A DNA stretch of 43,502 bases from an uncultured Oscillospiraceae bacterium (GTDB taxonomy: Bacteria > Bacillota > Clostridia > Oscillospirales > Ruminococcaceae), in contig CASEBP010000063.1 of the NCBI GenBank assembly GCA_949285275.1, forward strand, positions 1 to 43,502, in the 5' to 3' direction. Numbering within the stretch: position 1 is the first letter of the stretch; every line of letters starts with the position of its first letter. A program made the position numbers and the translations under genes. Shown here one piece after another: positions 16,964 through 28,169 of the stretch. Under the pieces are notes generated by a model, which was given only the letters and a program-made list of their open reading frames with translations, ran no database searches and was not told the DNA's origin.

Positions 16964-17911
16964 ATGGCAAAAAGAAGGACCCGCAGAAAGCAGAAAACCG
17001 TTGCCCGAAAGCTTCTTGCAGCACTGCTGCCGCTGTTGGTGGCGGCGCTGGCCGGGTACGGGGTCTGGGAATACAGTCCCAATCTCTCCCTGCCCGCCGC
17101 AGCGATGCCCGAAGGTTCGCTGGTGGCGGTGCAGGTCATCGACGTCGGGCAGGGAAGCAGCCTTCTGCTGCACACCGGGGAGCACTCGGTGCTGATCGAT
17201 GCAGGAGAAGCGCAGGCCTACCCGGCTGTTTCGGCCCAGCTTGGGGCCTGGGGGATCGAGTCGCTCGATCTGCTGGTGCTTACCCATCCGCATACCGACC
17301 ACTACGGCGGGATGACCGATCTGCTGGGGGACTATGAGGTGGAGACCCTCTGGATGCCGGAAATTGATGAGTCGCTGCTGCCGACCTCCGCAAGCTATGA
17401 GGCGCTGCTCGATGCGATCGAACAAAACGGCTGTGAGGTGGAGCTCAAGAACAAGCCGGACAGCCTGTCGCTGGGCGAGGGGGTGACCCTCACGCTGCTC
17501 GACGGCTTTGCGGCGGATCCGGACAATCTCAACGATACCTCCCTCTGCCTGCGGATCGATGCGGGGGAGGCGTCTTTCCTGGTGACCGGTGACGGGGAAT
17601 CGGCCGTCGAGAAGCAGCTGCTTGAGAGCCACGCGCCGGTGGATGTAGATCTGCTGGTGGCGGGACATCATGGCAGCAGCAGTTCGTCGCGGCAGGAGCT
17701 GCTTGATGCGGCGACCCCAAAGGGTTCGGCTATCTCCTGCGGGGCGGGAAACTCCTATGGCCACCCCAATGCGGGAACCCTTGAGCGTCTCGCGCCGTTT
17801 GGACCGATCTACCGCACCGATCTCATGGGAACCATCACCTTTACGACCGACGGAGAGACGATTGCCGTCACAGCGCAGGGAATCAGCGATACGATAGACG
17901 CGAAAGGATGA
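16964..17911 (+). CDS. ComEC-like metallo-beta-lactamase-fold hydrolase with N-terminal anchor
   Basis: 315 residues. A basic N-terminus (MAKRRTRRKQKTVARK) and one hydrophobic segment at about 17-33 anchor an external domain. The domain matches the C-terminal part of ComEC: VQVIDVGQGSSLLL, then LTHPHTDHYGGM with the metal ligands His108, His110, Asp112 and His113, then VTGDGE and AGHHGSSSSS. In ComEC this domain is thought to degrade the non-transported DNA strand; stand-alone versions are common in Clostridia and usually sit beside a DUF3006 protein. That pairing occurs here, but the DUF3006 part is fused to a regulator (next gene). The ATG follows GGAAAGG. Confidence 0.88.
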   Translation: MAKRRTRRKQKTVARKLLAALLPLLVAALAGYGVWEYSPNLSLPAAAMPEGSLVAVQVIDVGQGSSLLLHTGEHSVLIDAGEAQAYPAVSAQLGAWGIESLDLLVLTHPHTDHYGGMTDLLGDYEVETLWMPEIDESLLPTSASYEALLDAIEQNGCEVELKNKPDSLSLGEGVTLTLLDGFAADPDNLNDTSLCLRIDAGEASFLVTGDGESAVEKQLLESHAPVDVDLLVAGHHGSSSSSRQELLDAATPKGSAISCGAGNSYGHPNAGTLERLAPFGPIYRTDLMGTITFTTDGETIAVTAQGISDTIDAKG

Positions 17912-17917
17912 GCCGGA

Positions 17918-18637
17918 TTGCTGAGCATCGAACGATTTGAAGGGGAAACCGCCCTGTGTGAGGATGCACAGGGAAATCGGCAGGAATTGCCGCGCGCTTT
18001 GCTGCCGCCGGATGCGCGGGAAGGGGATCTGCTGCGCGATGGCCCCGGCGGCTGGGAGATTGACCGGGAGGGAACCGCCCGCCGCCGCCACGCCGCTGCG
18101 GAACGACTCTCCAAGATGGGGGCCCGTACCCGGCGCAGCCAGGTTGAGGCGGTGCTGCGCCGCAGTGAGGGGCCGGTCAGTGCGTCGGTGCTCGCCGCAC
18201 AGTTCGGGGTCAGCCGGCAGATCATCGTTGGCGACATCGCGTTGCTGCGGGCGGCAGGGGCGCCGATTATCGCCACCCCGCGGGGATATCTGCTCGAGCA
18301 GGCGCATGTCGATGCCTCTCAGTATTACACCATTGCCTGCCGGCACACCACCCCTGAACAGCTGCTCGAGGAGCTTTGCCTGGCAGTTGACCAGGGGGCG
18401 GTGGTGGTGGATGTCATCGTCGAGCATCCGGTCTATGGACAGATCACCGGACAGCTGGAGGTACGTTCCCGGTATGACGCTGAGCGATTTGCCCAGGCGC
18501 TCGCCCGGTCGTCATCGGCACCGCTGTCGCTGCTGACCGGTGGGATTCATCTGCATACGCTGCGCTGCCCCGACCGGGACTGCTTTGATCGGGTTTGCGC
18601 GGCGCTGCGGCGGGCCGGCATCCTGGTCGATGAATAA
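17918..18637 (+). CDS. niaR: DUF3006-NiaR fusion (niacin-responsive repressor with 3H domain)
   Basis: 239 residues from a TTG start at 17918 (AAAGGA nine bases upstream). Residues 1-65 match DUF3006, the small domain usually encoded beside ComEC-like hydrolases (IERFEGETALCEDAQGN, then LPPDAREGDLL and EIDREGTARRR). Residues 70-127 are an HTH_11 domain (PVSASVLAAQFGVSRQIIVG). Residues 130-239 are a 3H domain with candidate metal-binding His143, His170, His211 and His213. NiaR represses NAD salvage and niacin transport genes when nicotinic acid is present; none of those lie nearby. Met67 (ATG at 18116) is where an ordinary NiaR would begin, but no good ribosome site precedes it, so a single fused product is more likely. 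Confidence 0.82.
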   Translation: MLSIERFEGETALCEDAQGNRQELPRALLPPDAREGDLLRDGPGGWEIDREGTARRRHAAAERLSKMGARTRRSQVEAVLRRSEGPVSASVLAAQFGVSRQIIVGDIALLRAAGAPIIATPRGYLLEQAHVDASQYYTIACRHTTPEQLLEELCLAVDQGAVVVDVIVEHPVYGQITGQLEVRSRYDAERFAQALARSSSAPLSLLTGGIHLHTLRCPDRDCFDRVCAALRRAGILVDE

Positions 18638-18681
18638 GGGCCGAACCGACACCTGTATTCGACTGTGAAAGGAGCATCTGC

Positions 18682-19917
18682 ATGGCTGACGTCAAACGGA
18701 TTGAGCGGGATCTTGAAACTTTGTATCGGATCAGTGCCCCCTGTGAGGAGGGCTGCACCCGGCTAAGTTATACCCCTGCCTACCGGCAGGCGGTCGATTA
18801 TCTCCGGGGACGGATGGAGGAGGCCGGAATGCAGGTGCGTGAGGATGGAATCGGCACCCTTTACGGTCTGCTGCCCGGGCGCAATCCCGACGCGCCAAAG
18901 ATTGTGACCGGCTCCCACCTCGATACCGTTCGCTGTGCCGGTGCGTTCGACGGGCCGGCGGGAATCGTCTGTTCGCTGGAAGCGGCGCGGATGCTTCGGG
19001 AAAGCGGTGAGCCGCTCGAAAGCGGCCTGGAAGTGGTAGCCACCATCATGGAGGACGGCGGCCGTTACCCTGGAACGACGGGCAGCCGGTTTATGGCGGG
19101 GATCTACGGCGAAGAGGATCTCACCCGCCTGAAGGATGACGATGGCCTGCCGCTGATTGAGGCGATGAAGGCCTATGGCCTGTCGGGGAGCATCGAGGGA
19201 GTCCGCCGCCGGCCCGAAGAGGCAAAGGCGTTTCTTGAGCTGCATATGGAGCAGGCCTCCAAACTTGAATCGACCCATACCGACATCGGGGTGGTACGGA
19301 CCATCTGCGGCAACGCCTGGTTCCGGGTTACGGTGCGGGGCAAGGCCAGCCATCCCGCGATTCCGCATGCCGAGCGAAGCGACGCCGGGTTTGCGTCGAT
19401 CCGGCTGCTTGCCCGGATTGAGGAGAAAATTGCCAAAGATTATCCCGGGAAGATTACCGTCAATTGCGGGCAGATGGCGCTGCATCCGGGAGCGGTCAAT
19501 GCGGTGCCGTCCCGCGCCATTTTTACGGTGGATTACCGCTCCTTTGAAAAGGCCTATCTCGATGCAATGACCCTTTTCCTTGAAGCGGAGGCCCACCGGA
19601 TTGAGACGGAATATCGCGTGACCGTTGAAGTGCAGTTTCTCAAGGGGACACCCCCGGTCGACAACAGCCCGAATGTTATCGACGCCTTTGAGCGGGCCTG
19701 CGACCGGCTGGATTACCGGCATATGCCGCTCAATTCGGGGGCGGGGCACGACACGATGTTCCTGCGGCAGGTCTGGGACGCGGGGCTGATCTTTGTCCCG
19801 AGTTACAACGAAGGGGTGACCCATTGCCCGCAGGAGTTCACCGACTATGAAAACCTGGCCAAGGGGGCGGACGTCCTGCTGGAGACCGCCCGGATCCTTG
19901 ACCGGGAGAAAAGGTGA
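18682..19917 (+). CDS. M20-family carbamoylase / allantoate amidohydrolase-like enzyme
   Basis: 411 residues, full family length. Metal and catalytic motifs are GSHLDTV (His79), FDGPAG (Asp90), MEDGGRY (Glu124-Asp125), ELHMEQAS (His188), and THCPQE near the C-terminus. The usual Glu-Glu pair is Glu-Asp here and the usual HIEQG is HMEQA, so this is a divergent member compared with the one at 1-727. The family hydrolyses carbamoyl amino acids, ureides or related amides, as a zinc or manganese dimer in the cytoplasm. The ATG follows AAAGGAG. A strong terminator comes right after. Substrate unknown. Confidence 0.9.
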   Translation: MADVKRIERDLETLYRISAPCEEGCTRLSYTPAYRQAVDYLRGRMEEAGMQVREDGIGTLYGLLPGRNPDAPKIVTGSHLDTVRCAGAFDGPAGIVCSLEAARMLRESGEPLESGLEVVATIMEDGGRYPGTTGSRFMAGIYGEEDLTRLKDDDGLPLIEAMKAYGLSGSIEGVRRRPEEAKAFLELHMEQASKLESTHTDIGVVRTICGNAWFRVTVRGKASHPAIPHAERSDAGFASIRLLARIEEKIAKDYPGKITVNCGQMALHPGAVNAVPSRAIFTVDYRSFEKAYLDAMTLFLEAEAHRIETEYRVTVEVQFLKGTPPVDNSPNVIDAFERACDRLDYRHMPLNSGAGHDTMFLRQVWDAGLIFVPSYNEGVTHCPQEFTDYENLAKGADVLLETARILDREKR

Positions 19918-19930
19918 TCCACTGAGCCGA

Positions 19931-19960
19931 GGAGGGGTGAAAACCCCTCCTTTTTGTTTT
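19931..19960 (+). terminator. Rho-independent terminator after the M20 gene
   Basis: GGAGGGGT (19931-19938) pairs with ACCCCTCC (19943-19950) around a GAAA tetraloop, followed by TTTTTGTTTT. Confidence 0.9.
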
Positions 19961-19980
19961 GCCCGGCGCAGTGTGCGGGC

Positions 19981-20017
19981 AAAAAAGCAGGGCTCCGGCA
20001 AATTGCCGGAGCCCTGC
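19981..20017 (-). terminator. Rho-independent terminator of the PFOR gene
   Basis: A perfect 14-base-pair stem (19987-20000 with 20004-20017) and, on the minus strand, TTTTTT from 19986 to 19981. Confidence 0.9.
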
Positions 20018-20048
20018 AGTTATATTGGGGAATGTGGGGGAAATCCGC

Positions 20049-23591
<3,543 letters not shown>

Positions 23592-23667
23592 AGTTTCTCC
23601 TCCTTTGAATTTCGGGAAACGGGCGGTTTTCTGATGAAAACCGTTTCCGTATTGACCTCCGTTGATC

Positions 23668-23696
23668 ATCCTATCACGATTTTTTGGCGTTGTAAA
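23668..23696 (-). promoter_or_regulatory. Sigma-A promoter of the PFOR gene
   Basis: Reading leftward, -35 TTTACA (23691-23696), a 17-base spacer and -10 TAGGAT (23668-23673). It places the transcript start near 23660, about 70 bases before the ATG, and supports the shorter protein. Confidence 0.75.
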
Positions 23697-23924
23697 GAGG
23701 AATTCCGGGTTTTTGAAAGGGTAATTTCAATTTTGTTTTTCGGTGACGGAAACCCTGTCAACCCTTTGAAGTGATTTGAAAATTCGGGGATTTTTTTTGC
23801 GGATGCTGACGGGTAGTTTCACATGTTGAGATGTTTCGCCCCTGCGGAGACAGCATGCCCAACCGGAGCAGGCGGCAGACAGCGTGTCCTTAAAATTCCC
23901 GCCGGACGGTTTTGCTTTATCACA

Positions 23925-23973
23925 GTACAGGGCCCGGACCGGGAGCTTTCGCCCTGCGGACCGGGCCCTGTAC
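23925..23973. repeat. Long inverted repeat (13-base-pair arms)
   Basis: GTACAGGGCCCGG (23925-23937) and its exact complement (23961-23973) enclose 23 bases that can form a further short GGG/CCC stem. No T-run follows on either strand, so it is not a classical terminator. It could end or stabilise the htrA transcript, or be a mobile palindrome. Confidence 0.6.
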
Positions 23974-24042
23974 AGGAAGAGAGAGAAATGGGAGAGTGCA
24001 AAAAATAGGAGAATAACTGAAGAAGCGTAGCAAATTAAAGAA

Positions 24043-25290
24043 TCAGGCAGCCTGCTGACGGACCGACTCAGGCACCTTCTCCTGGAGGGTGACCGGAATA
24101 TTCAGAGTGGCTCCATCCCGCAGTATCTTCAACTCAACGGTGTCTCCCGCCTTGTTCAAAGCGAGCTGGGCGGAGAGCTCATCGGCGCTTGAAATCTCGG
24201 TGCCGTTGACAGCGATGATTCCGTCGCCGATCTTCAGGCCGGCGCGCTCAGCGGCCGAACCCTGGGTGACCGAGGCAATATAGACGCCGTTGTTGGGAAC
24301 CCGATAGTAGAAGGCGGTGCGGGCATCCTGGATGTCGATAACCGACACACCGAGCTCACCCCGGCCGGTGACATAACCGTTTTCGATCAGATCAGAGGCA
24401 ACGGTCATCGCGTTGTCGATCGGGATGGCAAAACCGAGTCCCTCGACGCCGACGCCGGAGGATTTGGCAACGACAATGCCGATCAGCTCGCCGCGGTTGT
24501 TGAAGAGGCCGCCGCCCGAGTTGCCGGGATTGATTGCCGCATTGGTCTGCAGCAGGGTCATCGTGTGGTCATCGACGGTGATCTGCCGGTCGAGTGCGCT
24601 GACGATACCGTTGGTGACGGTGCCGCCGAGTTCACCGAGCGGGTTTCCGATCGCGATGGTCTCGTCGCCCACCTCCAGTGAGGCGGAGCTGCCGATTGTC
24701 GCGGCACTGAGCCCCTCGGCCTGGATTTGAATAACCGCCAGATCGGTCTGAGCATCGGCGCCGATCAGCGTGGCGTCATAGCTTTCACCGTTTTTCAGTG
24801 TGACCGAAATCTTGGTGGCATCCTCAATGACGTGGTTATTTGTCAGGATGTAGCCATCTTCCGAGATGATAACACCGCTGCCGGCAGCAGTACCGGTTGC
24901 CTGCTGCGTGGTGAAGAAGCCGGGGACCTCCATCGTTACCTCGGTGTTGATTGCGACGACCGAATCCGATACGGCGCTGACTACTTCAGAGACACTCATC
25001 GTGTTGCTCGACGGGGTACTGACTGCCGGAGCTGCGGACGGAACAGACGGTTCAGCAGCCGGAGCGGCTACAGGCTGAACGTTGTCCCCCCACAGGGAGA
25101 GGGCAAGGTATCCGCCGCCAAGTCCCGCGGCGCCCGAGATCAGCAGGCAGGCACAGAGCAGGGCGGTTACCTTCAGGCCGGTGTGATGGTTTTTGGAGTG
25201 GTGAGTCGGCTGCTCCCAGACGGGTGACGACTCAGAAGTGGTGGATGGGGTGGAATATGGGACATTATGTTCATCATGATTTGGGTACAT
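24043..25290 (-). CDS. htrA: HtrA/DegP-type serine protease with PDZ domain
   Basis: 415 residues. A cytoplasmic, His/Ser/Pro-rich N-terminus of about 38 residues is followed by one membrane segment (about 39-68), a Pro/Ala linker, a trypsin-like domain, and one PDZ domain (about 310-405). The catalytic triad is His153 (LTNNHVIED), Asp183 (DLAVIQ) and Ser258 (NPGNSGGGL). The protease therefore sits outside the membrane, where this family degrades misfolded secreted proteins under stress. The PDZ loop is INPDQ-like (RVPNNGVYIASVTQGSAAERAGL). The ATG at 25290 follows AAGGAGG. No neighbouring CssRS-type two-component pair is seen and no clear sigma-A boxes were found upstream. Confidence 0.96.
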   Translation of the reverse strand: MYPNHDEHNVPYSTPSTTSESSPVWEQPTHHSKNHHTGLKVTALLCACLLISGAAGLGGGYLALSLWGDNVQPVAAPAAEPSVPSAAPAVSTPSSNTMSVSEVVSAVSDSVVAINTEVTMEVPGFFTTQQATGTAAGSGVIISEDGYILTNNHVIEDATKISVTLKNGESYDATLIGADAQTDLAVIQIQAEGLSAATIGSSASLEVGDETIAIGNPLGELGGTVTNGIVSALDRQITVDDHTMTLLQTNAAINPGNSGGGLFNNRGELIGIVVAKSSGVGVEGLGFAIPIDNAMTVASDLIENGYVTGRGELGVSVIDIQDARTAFYYRVPNNGVYIASVTQGSAAERAGLKIGDGIIAVNGTEISSADELSAQLALNKAGDTVELKILRDGATLNIPVTLQEKVPESVRQQAA

Positions 25291-25484
25291 GAACGATTCC
25301 TCCTTGTGAACTGGTATGCTTTTATGATACGGGAGAAAATCAGCAATCCTTTAACCGAGATGAAAAGAAATTTCCCATTTTATCCGAAAATCAGATGAAA
25401 CTCTGTCCAATATAGGGGGACAGCGCCGATTCCATCGGGACAGATTAACCAGAAATACGGCCCAAAAATTATTCTGAATGTTCA

Positions 25485-25513
25485 TTGCAATCATAGGGAA
25501 AAGAAGGTATCAT
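25485..25513 (+). promoter_or_regulatory. Sigma-A promoter of the dehydrogenase-gntR-comB operon
   Basis: -35 TTGCAA (25485-25490), a 17-base spacer and -10 TATCAT (25508-25513). The expected start near 25520 puts the palindrome at 25529-25543 directly downstream. Confidence 0.7.
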
Positions 25514-25528
25514 GGAAATGCAGCAAAA

Positions 25529-25543
25529 TCTATAGAATATAGA
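25529..25543 (+). promoter_or_regulatory. Candidate operator of the GntR regulator, copy A
   Basis: TCTATAGAATATAGA is a perfect inverted repeat (TCTATA, 3-base gap, TATAGA) about +9 to +23 from the predicted transcript start, where a bound repressor would block elongation. It shares the palindrome TCTATAGA with the two boxes upstream of 28170. Assignment to the gntR product encoded in this operon is inference. Confidence 0.55.
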
Positions 25544-25562
25544 GATCGAACGGAGGGCCGAG

Positions 25563-26537
25563 ATGAAGGGCCTTGTCTATATCCCGCGGGATATTGCGCG
25601 GGAAGGAAAGGAATATCTGACCGAGCGGGGTTATGGGCTGCGGCTCGGGGAACCCGGCGTCACCGAGGAACAGATGATGCGGGATGTGGTGGGCTGTGAT
25701 GCGATGCTGCTTCGCACCGTCAAGGCGACCCGCCGGGTGCTGGAGGCAGGGGATTCGCTTCAGATCGTCGCCCGCCACGGGGTCGGACTGGATATCATCG
25801 ATGTCGCCGCTGCGACCGAGCTGGGCATCCAGGTGACCAATACCCCGAGTTCCAACGCCGAGTCGGTTGCCGAATATGTTTTCTGCGGACTGCTGGCGGC
25901 GGCGCGCAACCTGGCGCCAATGTCGGCGGCAGTGCGGGAAGGCAACTTCTTTCTGAGAGATCGCCTCAAGGGGCGGGAGCTGTTCGGAAAGACCCTCGGT
26001 CTGGTCGGACTGGGACATATCGGTCTGGGGGTCGCACGGATCGCGGCGCTCGGCTTTGGAATGAAGGTCATCGCCTACCGGCACAATTTGCGGGGGAAAC
26101 CGCTGCCGGATTACATCAGGCTGGTTGAGTGGGAGGAGCTGTTCTCCGCCGCCGACGTCGTTTCGGTCCACATCCCGCTGCGCCCCGAGAACATCGGGCT
26201 GATTGGTGAGCGGGAGTTCGCGTGGATGAAACCGGAGGCCTATTTTGTCAATACGGCGCGCGGCAAGGTGGTTCAGGAAGCGGCACTGCTTGCGGCGCTG
26301 CGTGACCGGCGGATCGCGGGAGCGGTGCTTGACGTCTTTGCCAGTGAGCCGCCTGCCCCGGATAATCCGCTCTTTGCGCTCGATAATGTCGTCCCCACCC
26401 CGCACATCGGAGGAGCAACCTATGAGGCGATGACCCGTTCAGCGGTCTATGCGGCGATGGAGATCGACCGGGTGCTGTCGGGCCAGGAGCCCCAGTGGCC
26501 GGTCAACCGGCCCGCTGCACCGCGCCGCAAACCCTAA
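25563..26537 (+). CDS. D-isomer-specific 2-hydroxyacid dehydrogenase (possible sulfolactate dehydrogenase)
   Basis: 324 residues. An NAD-dependent dehydrogenase related to phosphoglycerate dehydrogenase and SlcC. The Rossmann motif is GLGHIG (149-154), and the catalytic residues are Arg233 (NTARGK), Glu262 and His281 (PTPHIGG). SlcC, the (S)-sulfolactate dehydrogenase of known aerobic sulfolactate degraders, belongs to this family and, like this gene, is encoded with a TTT transporter; the exact substrate here cannot be read from sequence. The archaeal ComC type (LDH2 fold) is a different family and is absent. The ATG follows CGGAGGG. It is first in an operon with the GntR regulator (25 bases on) and comB. 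Confidence 0.92.
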   Translation: MKGLVYIPRDIAREGKEYLTERGYGLRLGEPGVTEEQMMRDVVGCDAMLLRTVKATRRVLEAGDSLQIVARHGVGLDIIDVAAATELGIQVTNTPSSNAESVAEYVFCGLLAAARNLAPMSAAVREGNFFLRDRLKGRELFGKTLGLVGLGHIGLGVARIAALGFGMKVIAYRHNLRGKPLPDYIRLVEWEELFSAADVVSVHIPLRPENIGLIGEREFAWMKPEAYFVNTARGKVVQEAALLAALRDRRIAGAVLDVFASEPPAPDNPLFALDNVVPTPHIGGATYEAMTRSAVYAAMEIDRVLSGQEPQWPVNRPAAPRRKP

Positions 26538-26562
26538 CAACACAGAACAGGAGGAAAAGGCC

Positions 26563-27267
26563 ATGGCCGAAAAAGCGGTTTCGCGCTCGACCCTTTCCCG
26601 ACAGGTGTATCAGTACCTCCGCCGGGGGATCATTCTGCAGGAAACGCCGCAGCTCTATATGGGGCAGAAGCTCAATGAAGTTGAGCTCGCCCGGATGCTC
26701 GGCTGCAGCACGACCCCGGTTCGGGAAGCGATCAATATGCTGCGGCAGGAGAAGCTGATTGTCAGCACAGCCTTTCATTGTTCCAGCGTGGTCAGCTTCC
26801 AGGAGGAGGACATCAAGAATCTGATGTACGTTCGCAAATCCCTCGAGCTTGCCGGACTGCGGCAGGCCTTCGAACGGATCACCGAGGAGGATGTCAAGGA
26901 GCTCGAACGGATCGTCGAAAACTACCGGCAGGCCTATGAGCGGATTGACGTCGAGATGGTCTCCTATCACAATAAGATCTTTCACAATCTGATTCTGCAG
27001 CGTTCTCAGAACAGCATCCTGCTGGAGATGATTGAGAGCATCTCCGACCGATCGGATATGATCCGGGCGCCGATGGTTCACCATCAGAAGCGGGTCAATA
27101 CCGGCCTGCGGGCGGTGGCGGTCGGGGAGCATGAGGCGCTGCTGGAGGCAATCCGCCGGCGGGATCTTGCCGCTGCAGAGCGCTGCCTGGGCGCGCATAT
27201 CGACCGGATGTGCAGGGATGTTCTGAAGTTCTATGAGGAACACCAGGCCGATCTGATGGGGGCGTGA
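26563..27267 (+). CDS. GntR-family transcriptional regulator, FadR/FCD subfamily
   Basis: 234 residues from ATG 26563, which has AGGAGG nine bases upstream; an earlier in-frame ATG lies inside the dehydrogenase gene. The winged helix is residues 8-75, with the typical LARMLGCSTTPVREAINMLRQEKL. The FCD effector domain (about 85-220) keeps the metal-binding histidines His141, His190 and His212, while the usual Asp is Asn137. FCD regulators sense carboxylates, sugar acids or similar small acids and mostly repress. Candidate operators are the palindromes at 25529, 28026 and 28111, which would tie both operons of the cluster to this regulator. Confidence 0.92.
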   Translation: MAEKAVSRSTLSRQVYQYLRRGIILQETPQLYMGQKLNEVELARMLGCSTTPVREAINMLRQEKLIVSTAFHCSSVVSFQEEDIKNLMYVRKSLELAGLRQAFERITEEDVKELERIVENYRQAYERIDVEMVSYHNKIFHNLILQRSQNSILLEMIESISDRSDMIRAPMVHHQKRVNTGLRAVAVGEHEALLEAIRRRDLAAAERCLGAHIDRMCRDVLKFYEEHQADLMGA

Positions 27268-27271
27268 TGGG

Positions 27272-27976
27272 ATGGAAATCCGCAGACTGGAGCTGTTGGA
27301 AGGGGCTGCGGCCGCGACTGGACTGACCGTCGTTATCGATGTTTTCCGCGCTTTTTCCACCGCAGCCTATGTGCTGGCAAATGGCGCACGGGAGATTCTG
27401 GCGGTTGGTGCGATTGAACAGGCCTATGAGCTCAAACAGCGCAATCCCGATTTCGTGCTGATGGGGGAGCGGGGAGGCAGGATTCAGCCGGGTTTTGACC
27501 TGGGCAACTCCCCCTATGATGCCTCCCGATATGATTTTTCCGGAAGAACTGCGATTCTGACCACCGGCGCGGGCACCCAGGGGCTGACCTCTGCGGTGGG
27601 CGCGCAGGAGCTGGTGGCCGGAAGTTTTCCGACTGCCGCCGCGACCGCCCGGTATATTCGTTCCCGTTCACCACAGGTTGTGTCGCTGGTGGCGATGGGC
27701 AACCGCGGGGTGGTACCTAACGATGAGGATCGCCTGTTTGCCGGTTATCTGGCTGGGCTGCTGGAGGGACACCGCGAAAATTTCGAGGAGATTGTCCGCA
27801 CCCTCCGTCAATCCCCCAGCGGCAGGCGGTTTTTTGATCCTGCCGTCGACTGGGCGCTCCCGGAGGATTTTGAACTGGCTCTTTCGCTCGATCGGTTTTC
27901 CTTCTGCCTGACCGCTGAGGCCCTGCCGGACGGAACTGCCCGTATCACCAAGGCCCCCGATCCGCCGATGATCTGA
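27272..27976 (+). CDS. comB: 2-phosphosulfolactate phosphatase family protein (ComB)
   Basis: 234 residues, the normal ComB length. The family hydrolyses (2R)-2-phospho-3-sulfolactate to sulfolactate and phosphate, using magnesium, as the second step of coenzyme M synthesis in methanogens. Family motifs are TVVIDVFRAFSTAA (Asp23), GERGG (65-69), GFDLGNSPYDAS (74-85), TTGAGTQGL (97-105) and later MGNRGVVPNDEDRLFAGYL. It follows the regulator gene by four bases, so it is in operon 1. The presence of ComA at 33832-34650 makes the phosphosulfolactate assignment much stronger than for an isolated homologue. In a catabolic model, ComB would oppose a sulfolactate kinase and would need to be controlled. 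Confidence 0.9.
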   Translation: MEIRRLELLEGAAAATGLTVVIDVFRAFSTAAYVLANGAREILAVGAIEQAYELKQRNPDFVLMGERGGRIQPGFDLGNSPYDASRYDFSGRTAILTTGAGTQGLTSAVGAQELVAGSFPTAAATARYIRSRSPQVVSLVAMGNRGVVPNDEDRLFAGYLAGLLEGHRENFEEIVRTLRQSPSGRRFFDPAVDWALPEDFELALSLDRFSFCLTAEALPDGTARITKAPDPPMI

Positions 27977-28025
27977 GCTGCCCTCCAAAGGGCCGGTTCG
28001 GAGAAGGTTCGTGACAGCTATTTTC

Positions 28026-28042
28026 TCTATAGAGTATATACT
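28026..28042 (+). promoter_or_regulatory. Candidate GntR operator, copy B
   Basis: TCTATAGAGTATATACT. It contains two overlapping perfect palindromes, CTCTATAGAG (with the preceding C) and AGTATATACT. The GTATATAC core resembles the GTnnAC-type sites of FadR-group regulators. The same 17 bases recur exactly 85 bases downstream, about eight helical turns, so dimers at both sites would face the same side of the DNA. Confidence 0.65.
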
Positions 28043-28110
28043 TTGATATGGATACCTCGGCGCCCCAATAACCGGCCGGTTGAGGGGAGGAAAAAGCGCT
28101 TCATAAAAAG

Positions 28111-28127
28111 TCTATAGAGTATATACT
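28111..28127 (+). promoter_or_regulatory. Candidate GntR operator, copy C, overlapping a weak promoter
   Basis: An identical 17-base copy of the box at 28026. It overlaps a possible -10 TATACT (28122-28127) with a weak -35 TTCATA (28100-28105) at 16 bases, about 45 bases before the start at 28170. Repressor bound here would exclude RNA polymerase. The promoter itself is tentative. Confidence 0.6.
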
Positions 28128-28169
28128 ATTGAAGCTATTGCCACTTGCAGCAAATCAAAGGAGGATACC

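Larger units (their letters stand above)
23592..24042. other. Intergenic region with the PFOR promoter and a long inverted repeat
   Basis: 451 bases without a gene between PFOR and htrA (both leftward). It holds the PFOR ribosome site and promoter (to 23696), AT-rich sequence to about 23800, and the inverted repeat at 23925-23973. A 61-codon rightward frame at 23823 lacks a ribosome site and is not called. Confidence 0.6.

Noticed and set aside
15377..18427. Leftward open frame of 1016 codons opposite ftsK, the MBL hydrolase and niaR
   Set aside because: It covers the antisense of three well-supported genes, is rich in Arg, Gln and His, and has no start signals; a composition artefact.
23823..24008. 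Possible 61-residue protein in the gap between PFOR and htrA
   Set aside because: No ribosome site, no promoter, and it reads through the inverted repeat.
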